DNA from: Planctomycetota bacterium | GTDB taxonomy: Bacteria; Planctomycetota; Planctomycetia; Pirellulales; Lacipirellulaceae | Direction of reading: 5' to 3' | Length of the DNA: 23,170 nt | NCBI GenBank assembly: GCA_022614705.1 | Contig: JAKEIB010000231.1 | Location: 1-23,170 of the forward strand | In this document: positions 1 to 7,700 of the stretch, in pieces | How the letters are laid out: each line of letters starts with the position of its first letter | Position numbering within the stretch: the first letter of the stretch is position 1 | Translations under genes and position numbers: made by a program | The notes under the pieces: generated by a model | What the model was told of the DNA's origin: nothing | Seen by the model: only the letters and a program-made list of their open reading frames with translations | Database searches by the model: none

Positions 1-1
1 C

Positions 2-85
2 CCGCTGTTTGAGGCCCTCACCGCCAAACATCAACCGTTTCCAGAATCCTCCGACCCTAACCAACTGAAACTGTTCGACTTATAG
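2..85 (+). CDS. C-terminal end of an unidentified protein (5' part outside window)
   Basis: An open frame runs in from the left edge and codes for 27 residues ending in NQLKLFDL before a TAG stop. Only the tail is visible, so the function cannot be assigned. A short Q-L-x-L-F tail can occur on DNA-repair proteins that bind the sliding clamp, but this is too little to name the protein. The next gene lies on the opposite strand, so the two converge. Confidence 0.45.
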   Translation, partial: PLFEALTAKHQPFPESSDPNQLKLFDL

Positions 86-159
86 CCGGACACTACTGAC
101 CCCTGGCAATTAACTATCGCCGCGTTGCGGCTACTCTCCAACTGCTTGTTGCCATCCAA

Positions 160-738
160 TCACTTCACCTCGACCGTTTCCGGCACATCGATCAACTGCC
201 AATGGGTCTTCGAATTGGCGGAATGCCACAAGTCGCCCCACTGGCCGCTAACCAGCACGTTGCGAATCACGCTGGCCAGCGGCTCCGGCGTCACGACGGC
301 CACTAACCCGTCCGTTTTATGTTTCTTCAACAGCTTGGCTAACGCCGCCTGCACGCGTTGCCGCGCCACACCCAGCGTCTCGCCTTGCGGCGGGCACACC
401 GTCTCCGGCTGCTCCTGCCATTGCCGATACACGCGCGGCTGCTTGGTCTTCACCTCATCGACAAGCATCCCCTGCCACAGGCCTTGATTGAGGTTTTGCA
501 ACTTGTCGATCGTCTTGATCTTCAGATTGAGCGCGCTGCCGAGCGCTTCGGCCGTTTGCTCGGCCGACTGGCACGGGCTGGCGTAAATCGCCGACACCGG
601 CTGGCCGCGCAGCTCCTCGACCATCTTCTCGACCTCCTGCCGGCCGTCTTCGCAAAGTGGTACATCCAACGTGCCCTGCACGCGACCCTGCTGGTCATAC
701 TCCGTGGCGCCAGGGCGAATCAGCAATACTCGGACCAT
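160..738 (-). CDS. Histidine-phosphatase (phosphoglycerate-mutase-like) pseudoenzyme
   Basis: The 192-residue product has the layout of the histidine phosphatase superfamily. It opens with VRVLLIRPGATEYD, where active members read LxRHGxTxxN. It then has YASPCQSAEQTAEAL, GLWQGM, a PPQGET segment and VAVVTPEPLASVIRN. The fold signature is clear but the catalytic residues are not there. The phosphate-accepting His of RHG is Pro9, the second catalytic His (normally VxSHGG) is Pro151, and the Arg of the SxxxRAxQTA motif is Ser58. The frame is intact and of normal length, so this is probably a maintained non-catalytic paralogue and not a decayed gene. It follows rpe on the same strand, about 55 bp after its stop, and may be co-transcribed with it. 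No convincing Shine-Dalgarno sequence precedes the chosen ATG. The family call is strong; the loss of activity is inferred from the substitutions. Confidence 0.85.
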   Translation of the reverse strand: MVRVLLIRPGATEYDQQGRVQGTLDVPLCEDGRQEVEKMVEELRGQPVSAIYASPCQSAEQTAEALGSALNLKIKTIDKLQNLNQGLWQGMLVDEVKTKQPRVYRQWQEQPETVCPPQGETLGVARQRVQAALAKLLKKHKTDGLVAVVTPEPLASVIRNVLVSGQWGDLWHSANSKTHWQLIDVPETVEVK

Positions 739-791
739 AAAACAACATTCACTTACGGTTATTCGCAGATTGGAATTTAATACACAGCCCT

Positions 792-849
792 GTCACCCCG
801 AGGTCCTCCGCGGGGTCCGGCTAGATTCCTCGGCGGACCTCGGAATGAC
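792..849. repeat. Imperfect palindrome covering the 3' end of rpe
   Basis: The segment starts GTCACCCCGAGGTCC and ends GGACCTCGGAATGAC, an imperfect inverted repeat with arms of about 22 bp around a short centre. Read on the minus strand it encodes the last 19 residues and the TGA stop of rpe. It resembles dispersed palindromic repeats found in many bacterial genomes; copy number elsewhere cannot be judged here. Confidence 0.75.
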
Positions 850-1569
850 GGACGCGTACGCGGCCGCGCTACGAGCGCGGGCCGCACTTTGCAATTTGTC
901 GATCGCCCGCGCGTAATCGTCGGTGTGAAACACGGCGACGCCGGCAACAAGCAGATCGGCGCCGGCTTCCGCGCACAGACCGATGGTCTCCTCGTTGACG
1001 CCGCCATCCACCTCGAGCAGCGCGTCGACGTCGCTGCGCTTCCGCAGCGCGCGGAGTTTGTCGTACGCTCGCGAATCGAACTTCTGTCCGCCGAAGCCGG
1101 GCATCACGCTCATCACCAAAATCAAATCGCAATGCGGCAAGCTCGATTCGATCGCCGACAGCGGCATCGGCGGGTTAAGCGACAGCCCGGCCCAGGCCCC
1201 CAGAGAGCGGATCTGGTCGAGCACGGGCCGTGGTTCGGGCACGGCTTCGACGTGGATCGTCATCCCGTCGGCCCCCGCCGCGCGAAACTGTTCGATGTAA
1301 CGCTCCGGCCGCTCGATCATGAGGTGCACGTCCAGCGGCAGGTCGGTCACTCGCCGGACCGCCTCGACGATCGGAATCCCAATGCTGATGTTGGGCACGA
1401 AATGCCCGTCCATCACGTCCAGGTGCAACGCCGCGACGCCCGCCTCCTCGACGCGCTCGATCTCCTCCTTCAGCTTGCTGAAATCGCTGGCCAACAGCGA
1501 CGGCAATACGGCGGGACTCGCGGCGCGTAACCGAGCCTTCAATTCGTCACGACCAAAGCGGCCAGCCAT
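793..1569 (-). CDS. rpe: Ribulose-phosphate 3-epimerase
   Basis: The enzyme interconverts ribulose 5-phosphate and xylulose 5-phosphate in the cytoplasmic pentose phosphate pathway. The TIM-barrel motifs are all visible in order: LPSLLASDFSKL, HLDVMDGHFVPNISIG, DVHLMIERPERYI, MSVMPGFGGQKF, VDGGVNEET and ADLLVAGVAVF. Metal-binding His and Asp residues lie in the HLDVMDG and DVHLM strands, and the second catalytic Asp lies in VDGG. I chose the internal ATG that begins MAGRFGRDELK, giving 258 residues; the frame stays open a further 10 codons upstream, but those residues do not look like family sequence. The family is usually about 220-230 residues. The surplus is mostly a C-terminal tail (SVIPRSAEESSRTPRRTSG) encoded entirely by a palindromic repeat that also provides the stop codon. 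It lies between scpB and the pseudo-phosphatase on the same strand. Confidence 0.95.
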   Translation of the reverse strand: MAGRFGRDELKARLRAASPAVLPSLLASDFSKLKEEIERVEEAGVAALHLDVMDGHFVPNISIGIPIVEAVRRVTDLPLDVHLMIERPERYIEQFRAAGADGMTIHVEAVPEPRPVLDQIRSLGAWAGLSLNPPMPLSAIESSLPHCDLILVMSVMPGFGGQKFDSRAYDKLRALRKRSDVDALLEVDGGVNEETIGLCAEAGADLLVAGVAVFHTDDYARAIDKLQSAARARSAAAYASVIPRSAEESSRTPRRTSG

Positions 1570-2006
1570 AAAGGTGCCAGTGGCAAAAGGACTACACAAC
1601 GAGAGTAGGCGGTCGATGCCTTGAGTAGTTCATCGCGGCGACGCGAATTAAAGACATCATGCCGATATCGGGGCGCGCCGCCTCGCTCTGAGACGAAAGA
1701 TCAGATCGTCGCCCCGTCGTGGAAAGGTAAACCAGCGGGTCGATCCTTCTTGGCCGTGCGGTCAGCTCCGCTGGAGCGGCCAATACTATCGTAAACGCGC
1801 CGCCGCCGATTGTGCAACGTCACGGCGCAGCCACTGGAAAAGCCGCTCATTTTGAGGTAACCTGCCGCGGAAAATCACGTTGCGTTGAAATCTAACATCT
1901 GGGTGACGGGTGGATGGGGCGGAGTCTGCGACGCCCCAGACCGCTGCCTCGACGGTTGGCCCTGGGGCGTCACTCCGTTCAGCCCCAGGCACCCCGGGTA
2001 ATGTGC
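1570..2006. other. Gene-free spacer between scpB and rpe
   Basis: This spacer of about 440 bp holds no open frame I would defend. It contains a small hairpin at 1765-1777 (GCTCC, 3-nt loop, GGAGC) and a larger interrupted hairpin near 1916-1985, listed separately. The rpe promoter is presumably here if rpe is not transcribed from scpB, but I see no convincing -35/-10 pair on the minus strand. Confidence 0.5.
1916..1985. repeat. Long interrupted hairpin downstream of scpB
   Basis: GACGCCCCAG at 1930-1939 pairs perfectly with CTGGGGCGTC at 1962-1971. Outside it, GGAGT at 1921-1925 pairs with ACTCC at 1972-1976, leaving a small bulge, and flanking GGGGC/GCCCC can extend the stem. It lies about 20-90 bp past the scpB stop, so it could end scpB transcripts, though no T-run follows. 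It could equally be another dispersed palindrome. Confidence 0.6.
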
Positions 2007-2735
2007 TTACCCCGCCGCCACCTCCTCACTCCGCGGCAGCGCCGCCAGGCTCTCCAGTCTAAACAGCTTCAAGAATCGCTCCGTGGTCGAATACCGCGGC
2101 TTCGCCCCCGCCTCGGCCGGTCGATCCAGGCGAACGATCTGCCGCCGCACGAGTGTTGAAATCGCCGCACCGTTCGGCGCATTGCGAAGCTCGTTGATTC
2201 GCTCCGCCGTCACCGGCTGGTTGTAGGCAATGATCGACAACACCTCGAGCGCCGCCGGCGACAGCTTCGCCTCGCGAACCGTGCCATAAAACTTGTCGCG
2301 CATCCGCTGAAAGTCGGCCCGCAGCACTAGCCGATAGCCGGCGCTCGTTCCTTCGATGAGGTAAGGCGATTCATCTTCATCGTAGAGCAAGTTGAGTTCC
2401 CCCACGGCTGCGTCGATTTCGGCCGGACTCACGCCGCGCATTGCCGCCGCCAACTCGCGCGAAGAAAACGCCCCATTATCCGGACGCCCCACGAACAGCA
2501 GCGCTTCAATGACCGACCGCGGACTGATCTCGATTCCACGTAGGGCGGTCTCTCCGAGACTGCCACTTTCGAGTTTCGGAGAAACTCGGCTACGTGGAGT
2601 CGCCGCATCATGCGCACCTCGATCCTCTTCTTCCGCCGTCGCCTCCCCCATCATCGCCGCGAACGCCTCGCGCAGCCTGCTCAGCGAGAGCGGCGATTCC
2701 TTCGGCTTATTCGCGGACGCGTTGTCGTTGGCCAT
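2007..2735 (-). CDS. scpB: Segregation and condensation protein B (ScpB)
   Basis: ScpB is the winged-helix kleisin-associated subunit of the SMC-ScpA-ScpB condensin and works in chromosome compaction and segregation. The 242-residue product shows the ScpB core: ISPRSVIEALLFVGRPDNGAFSSRELAAAM, then a second winged helix with LSPAALEVLSIIAYNQPVTAERINELRN, ISTLVRRQIV and YSTTERFLKLF near the end. Residues 1-66 are an extra N-terminal region before the first winged helix. Within it, about residues 46-67 (TPRSRVSPKLESGSLGETAL and two more) are encoded by a palindromic element inserted in frame. I see no scpA in the window, although it often neighbours scpB; the adjacent same-strand gene is rpe. 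The start ATG gives a plausible basic and flexible N-terminus, with no strong Shine-Dalgarno sequence. Confidence 0.93.
   Translation of the reverse strand: MANDNASANKPKESPLSLSRLREAFAAMMGEATAEEEDRGAHDAATPRSRVSPKLESGSLGETALRGIEISPRSVIEALLFVGRPDNGAFSSRELAAAMRGVSPAEIDAAVGELNLLYDEDESPYLIEGTSAGYRLVLRADFQRMRDKFYGTVREAKLSPAALEVLSIIAYNQPVTAERINELRNAPNGAAISTLVRRQIVRLDRPAEAGAKPRYSTTERFLKLFRLESLAALPRSEEVAAG
2535..2598. repeat. Cloverleaf-like palindromic element inside scpB
   Basis: An outer inverted repeat TCCACGTAG (2535-2543) / CTACGTGGA (2590-2598) is perfect over 9 bp. It encloses two small hairpins: GGCGGTCTC-tcc-GAGACTGCC (2544-2564) and CGAGTTTC-gga-GAAACTCG (2570-2588), each with a 3-nt loop. 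The whole unit is read through in frame as ScpB residues about 46-67. Confidence 0.85.
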
Positions 2736-2828
2736 GGCCGCGAAGAATAGCAGCGGCCCGCCGCGCTCATCAAGACAGTTCCACTGCTAGCGGCCGCAAA
2801 TCGCCATTCCGCTGCAAAGCACTTTTAT

Positions 2829-2846
2829 CCGCTTGCGGTTTAGCGT
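2829..2846 (+). repeat. Short hairpin repeat of the CCGCTTGCGG-TTTAGCG type
   Basis: CCGC-tt-GCGG followed by TTTAGCG. Near-identical units follow the stop codons of sufU (12865), sufS (14190) and the ABC exporter (22051), all in the same orientation. Here it lies between scpB and the beta-propeller gene, just past the 3' end of the latter. A copy in the opposite orientation may lie at 2787-2799. Confidence 0.55.
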
Positions 2847-2871
2847 GCCCCGGCGATGGCAATCCGCATTC

Positions 2872-4227
2872 CTACTGATCTATCCCGTTAAACGGATCCT
2901 CGCTCTCACCCGCCGCGCTCTCCTCGGCCGGCATCTCCGATTCTTCCGCGGGCGCCGCTTCCTCGTCCGCCGGCGCTTCCGCCTCCACATCGGCGGGCGG
3001 CTGCGGACGTGTCGTCGCGTTCGGTTCCACCGGCTGACCCTCCGACGTCGGCGCCTGTGGCGCCTGCGGCTCAACTTTCGGCCGATGGTACATTGGCTCC
3101 TTGGCGCCCAACTCGTGCAAACATTGCACGACGCCGTCTTCGGAAACCAGATACACACGATCCGTCTGGTCATTGACGAGCGCGTTCGTCGAAGAATCGG
3201 TCGGCATGCGTCCCAAAAGTGCGCCGGTGGCCGCGTCCAGAACGACGAGCGCTCCCAGGTCATCGACACCATAAACCCGCTTGGCGCTGGCCGCCGCGAA
3301 CTGCGCGATGTGTGGCGTTTCCCAAATCGCGGTGCCTTTTGTCGCGTCGATGCAATGCAGCATCGGTTCTTCCGAGGTTACGAATACACGGTCGCCCACG
3401 ACCGCCGGTGCGCGCGTCACCGGGAAACCGGTCGCGTATTTCCACCGCCGCTGGCCAGTCATTTCGTGCATCGAGAAGACTTCACCGTCGGACGTCGCCG
3501 CGTACACGTAGGGCGCGCCGTACGCCGGCGAAGCAACGATCTCGCTCCCCGTTTCCAGTCGGAACCGCACGCCCAAATCGGCCGAGCGGCCCACGTAAAG
3601 GTGTCCGCTGTCGGTCGACCAGACAAAGCTCTCCGGCGTCGCCAGCGGGGCCACCATGGCCCGGCCAAACGATTGGTAATACCACGGCGTGAGTTTCTGT
3701 TCGCCGAGCGGATAGGCCTCGATGCGGCCCATCGCTAGCGGCACGAACACGTAATGCTCACCAACCGCCGGCGCCGCCCCCGGCGCGCCGCCCACCGGTC
3801 GCACGACGATCGGCTTCCCGTCCATCTTGTCCAGCACGTAAAGCGTCGAGCCATTGATGACCGCCACGAACTTCGCGCTGGACGACGGTCCCAAGCTTGG
3901 ATGATCCGGATTGCCAATCGGCGCGATCCACATCGTCTCACCCGTGAGGGCGTTGAATTCTTGGACGACGCCGGCGCTCGTCATGACGGTCAACCGGTCG
4001 CCCTCCAGCACGGCTCGCTCGACGCGATTCCGCGCCGGATCGAGACGCACCTGCGTCGTCCACGCTCGCTGTAATCCAAGGTGCCGAGCCTCTGCATCCG
4101 ACACGAGCCGCCGCGCGGCGAGCGCCGAAGTGCCGAGCGCGCTAAGACCGAGAATCACGGACGCGATAACCAGGGCACCTATCGCCGAGCGCCGCCGGCA
4201 ATTCATGTTGTTGAGACGATGAGACAT
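2872..4227 (-). CDS. Secreted PQQ-type beta-propeller repeat protein
   Basis: The chosen start (MSHRLNN) gives 451 residues. A start seven codons later (MNCRRRS) is also possible. The N-terminus has a basic patch CRRR, a hydrophobic stretch IGALVIASVILGLSALG and a TSALA-A cleavage-like site, so it is probably exported or membrane-anchored. The body carries repeated propeller blades of the PQQ/WD-like kind: VVQEFNALTGETMWIAPIG, STLYVLDKMDGKPIV, GEVFSMHEMTGQRRWKY, MLHCIDATKGTAIWETP and ALVVLDAATGALLGRM. The last roughly 90 residues are a Pro/Glu/Ala-rich acidic tail with no propeller motif. BamB and PQQ dehydrogenases share this fold, but the catalytic residues of the dehydrogenases are not recognisable, so a structural or binding role is more likely. 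The frame continues upstream into a palindromic repeat, which I excluded. Confidence 0.85.
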   Translation of the reverse strand: MSHRLNNMNCRRRSAIGALVIASVILGLSALGTSALAARRLVSDAEARHLGLQRAWTTQVRLDPARNRVERAVLEGDRLTVMTSAGVVQEFNALTGETMWIAPIGNPDHPSLGPSSSAKFVAVINGSTLYVLDKMDGKPIVVRPVGGAPGAAPAVGEHYVFVPLAMGRIEAYPLGEQKLTPWYYQSFGRAMVAPLATPESFVWSTDSGHLYVGRSADLGVRFRLETGSEIVASPAYGAPYVYAATSDGEVFSMHEMTGQRRWKYATGFPVTRAPAVVGDRVFVTSEEPMLHCIDATKGTAIWETPHIAQFAAASAKRVYGVDDLGALVVLDAATGALLGRMPTDSSTNALVNDQTDRVYLVSEDGVVQCLHELGAKEPMYHRPKVEPQAPQAPTSEGQPVEPNATTRPQPPADVEAEAPADEEAAPAEESEMPAEESAAGESEDPFNGIDQ

Positions 4228-4723
4228 GGATGTCCGCCGAATATCGATAGTGGTAGGCCGAGATTCATTTGGTCCGCAGATGACGCAGATAAGCGCAGAT
4301 GAATTTGGAGGCAGATAATCTGAACCGCCAAGGACGCCAAGATCGATGCGTAGAAATATCAGCGTTGCCGAAGTTCGTTGCAACTTGGCGTTCTTGGCGG
4401 TTCAATGTGTTAGGCGCTCCAAATACATCTGTTGGTCATCTGCGGCCATCTGCGACATCTGCGGCATCTGCGGACAAGAAATGAATGTCAAGAGTCCTCA
4501 ACTCACAATTCTCAGCTCTCGCGGCGGCCAAAACCACCCCATAGACCGTGCGCGGGAACATCCCTTACATTACACACCGGCCATTGCCGAGGCAAAATGG
4601 GGCAGATTATTTTCCTCCCTGATGTGGACATCGCCGCCGCCCGGCCTCGGCAATGCATCGCGGCGACAGGCACGACAGCCGTTCCACGGGGCACTTTTCT
4701 GAACGACCACCACGCCGCACCGT
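4228..4723. other. Divergent intergenic region, mostly repeats
   Basis: This region separates the minus-strand beta-propeller gene from the plus-strand 1364-residue gene, so both promoters should lie in or near it. Most of the left half is the nested palindromic element at 4263-4486. The right half has a perfect 12-bp inverted repeat, CATTGCCGAGGC (4582-4593) and GCCTCGGCAATG (4644-4655), 50 bp apart and about 70 bp before the start codon. I see no convincing -35/-10 pair. Confidence 0.55.
4263..4486. repeat. Nested palindromic element of about 224 bp
   Basis: The outer arms (from 4263 and up to 4486) match as ATTCATTT-GGTCCGCAGATG and its near-complement. The middle arms are made of repeated CAGAT/ATCTG words. 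The inner arms, 4321-4341 and 4384-4404, match at 20 of 21 positions (TGAACCGCCAAG... / ...CTTGGCGGTTCA). Each arm is itself built of short tandem words such as CGCCAAG and GCAGATG. No open frame is supported inside, so it is non-autonomous. Confidence 0.8.
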
Positions 4724-7700
4724 ATGAGCAAGCCTTCCCGCAAACCAGCCGCGACGGAATTGCCCTTCCTCGACGAGGCGGTCGGCTACCTCAACTTCTC
4801 CAGCGGTGCCAGCGATCCCAAATTCCTGCGAAACATTAGTGCGATCTTTCGCGCGATTGAGTCGCGGTGCGACAACACGTGTCAGGCCCTGACCACTCTG
4901 TGCGCGTGGCTTGAGGAGCGAATGGCGCAGCTTTCCGGCAGCTCGGCCGCCTTTGGAGACGTGAGCCAGGCCCGCGCGGTCGTCGCCCTGTTGCGCGATC
5001 ACTTGCTGAGCGCCTATCGAGCGTTCCATCGCGACTTGCTTTGGCACCAACAGGACCACGAGCTCTGGCGGCCGCTGTTTCTGGGCCACGCGTTCGAAGC
5101 CATTCTCGCGCAAGGCGCTCCGTGGAACGAAACGCAGCGCATCGTTTTTGGCGCGATCGAAACGCTCAACGATTATCTCGGCTATCGCCCCGTCGCGGTG
5201 CTGGAATCGGAGCGGCAGATGGAGCCGTATGCCCACGAGCGGGTGCGGCCCATCCCGCTGTACATCCACGACGTCGGCTTTGCCCCCGGCAAATACGAAG
5301 AGCTCATCGAGCGCGCCCTGACGATCCTGCGGGAAACCGACCCCGACATCCTGCATCAGGCCTGGTTCGATCCGCAGCTCGTGCAGGAGCTGGCCCTCGA
5401 TCCGCGGGCCTACGACTTCGATCACCCCGCAAGTAAGCGGCCCAATCATCACTTCGGTCAGTGGGATTTGCACCACGTCGATAACCGTGGCTACTACCGC
5501 CGTTTCGTGCTACAGCAAGTCACGCTCGACGCGCTGCTCTCTCGCGTCGATCCGACCTGTAACGGATCGGCTCGTCGCGAAGAGGCCTCCGCCACGACGC
5601 GCGATGAACTGCTGTTCGAAGCGTCTGCCGTGCTGGCCGGCACGATCCTCATGGCCTCCGGCACCACCGGCAACGGCCCAGCGTGCCACAGCTCGGACGT
5701 CACGCTCTCCAATTTGCTCCCCAGCATCGCCACCTACCGCGACCAGTTCTACGAGGACCTGCTTACCCACACAGCCGGGCCACACGGCGAACGTCTTCGC
5801 GCCGAAGCGCAGCGCACTCGGCAGCCGTTCGGCGGCGCCCGTCAACACCTCAACCACGAATTGGCCCGTCGCCGCGCGACGCAAATGCAGCACGTGCACC
5901 TGGCGCAGCTCTACGCCCGCATCGGCTATCCGGACGCCGCGCTGGAAGAGGCACACGGCGTGCGCATCGCTTCGGCGCGGATGTTGTGCCAGATTTATTG
6001 CCTGCTCACGGCCGGCCATCAGGCGATCGACGCCCACCAGCTCGACGTCGTCGCCCGGCAACTGCCCGAAATCGAAGACTTGCTCCAGCGCGGCATCGAA
6101 TGCGGGGCCCTCGTTGACCCCTGGAACATCGTCGGCTTCGGCGGCAACTTCAGCCTGTTCCCCGCGCTCGAAAATACAGTCCACGATTTTCGCGTCGATG
6201 ACCTCATCGAGCTCGTGGAGCAAATTCTCGACCTGTGTGCCCGAGCCTGGACCGAGGCGGCGGCCGTCGACGACGGCGGGCACGAAGCCGTATTTTCAGC
6301 GGCGCTGGAACGACTTGCCGCGTGGTGGGACAAATATGCCACCGCCAGCGTCAGCGGCGTCAAGCGACTCGTCGGCAAGGAAATCGAAGTCTCCACAAAC
6401 CTCGTGGCCGGCGCGCTCTCGGCCTGGCACAAGGCCGGCGCGTCGGCCGGCGACGTGAAGTTCTGGCGATTGTTCGTCGACCAGTTCGACTCACCCAAGG
6501 CGTTTCAACTCGTCGTCGAAGCGCTGCTGGAGCGCGGCGACCAGGTCGCCTCGATGGCGCTCATGCTGCAGTGGGTCAGCCAGCTCGACTACACACCGCT
6601 GGAACACGGCGACACATCGTTTCATCCACTCGCATTACGATGGCTCCGCGCCGTGGAGCATGAGGAGCTGGCGACCGGCGTCGACCAGTGGCCGCTCGTG
6701 GCCAAATTCTTTTCGCACTTGGAGGCCAGCGCCGAGGCCTACTGGCAAGTGCCCACGTTCGAGCTGGCGGGTGAATTGGTCGACGCCGACGAACTGCTAG
6801 ACAATGACGAAGACGACGGCTCCGACGACGATGAATCCTGGGATGACGGGGCCGACGAACGCTTCAGCGCCGCTTACGAGGACATGGTCTATCGCGACAG
6901 CACCGACGACGGTTACGACGCCGACATCCTCGACGAATACACCAACGGCACCGAATACGAGCTGGAGGAAGAAGCGCAGCGCCTCGGTCAGCACCTCGAA
7001 TTCCTGACCACGATCGCCCGCATGTGGCGCCACGTCGCGATTGCCTGGCGCGTCGATGGGGACGGCGCGCCCGACCGCCGCGAACTGCTCGACAACTGGT
7101 GCCAACAAGCGTCCGCGCGCCACGAGAAGTTGCTGGACCTGATCGAGGCCGTGCACCGCTATCCAATCCCGCGCCCCAGCGGCTCGCACGAGTCGATGGT
7201 GGAATACGACCGCCAGCGGATGATCAAGGATTCGCTGCTCGAGCACATCATCGCCACGTGCGTCGAAACGGCCGATGCCGGCCGGCTGATTCTCGCTGCC
7301 TCCACCACCGCCTCCGGCAATGGCGGCAAGGAATGCCCGCTCGACGAAGGTGGCTCGGTCGCCCTGCTCCGCGGCGTGCTGCACAACGATACGGATGCCA
7401 TCCGCCGCCACTGGCCCACGTTCACCAAGTGGCTTGCCGGCCGGGAATTGCTGTACGTGCCCCTCGGCAAAGGCGGCCGGCCGCGCCGCATCGTTCGCGC
7501 TCGCCGCCTCGGCCAATTGCTCGACGATCTGCTTGGCTGGCTGCCGCGGCTCGGCTTGGTGCGAGAAACGTCCCAATTGCTCGACATCGCCCAGGCAATG
7601 GAAACCGACAATCCCGTCGGCCCCGGCGCAATTACTGAATACGACCGACTGTTCATGCGTGGCTACCAGGCAATCGTCGCCGCACTGGTCGCCTCGGCCG

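Noticed and set aside
1726..1757. Possible tRNA T-arm (GGGTCGATCC)
   Set aside because: No acceptor stem or anticodon arm can be drawn around it; no other tRNA was seen in the window.
1592..1783. A 63-residue open frame upstream of rpe
   Set aside because: No family likeness, no ribosome binding site, and composition like spacer DNA.
2833..3738. A 301-residue open frame on the plus strand opposite the beta-propeller gene
   Set aside because: Arg- and His-rich composition typical of an antisense frame in GC-rich DNA; the minus strand has clear propeller blades.
4228..4383. Longer N-terminus for the beta-propeller protein
   Set aside because: The additional 52 codons come from the palindromic element and would precede the signal peptide.
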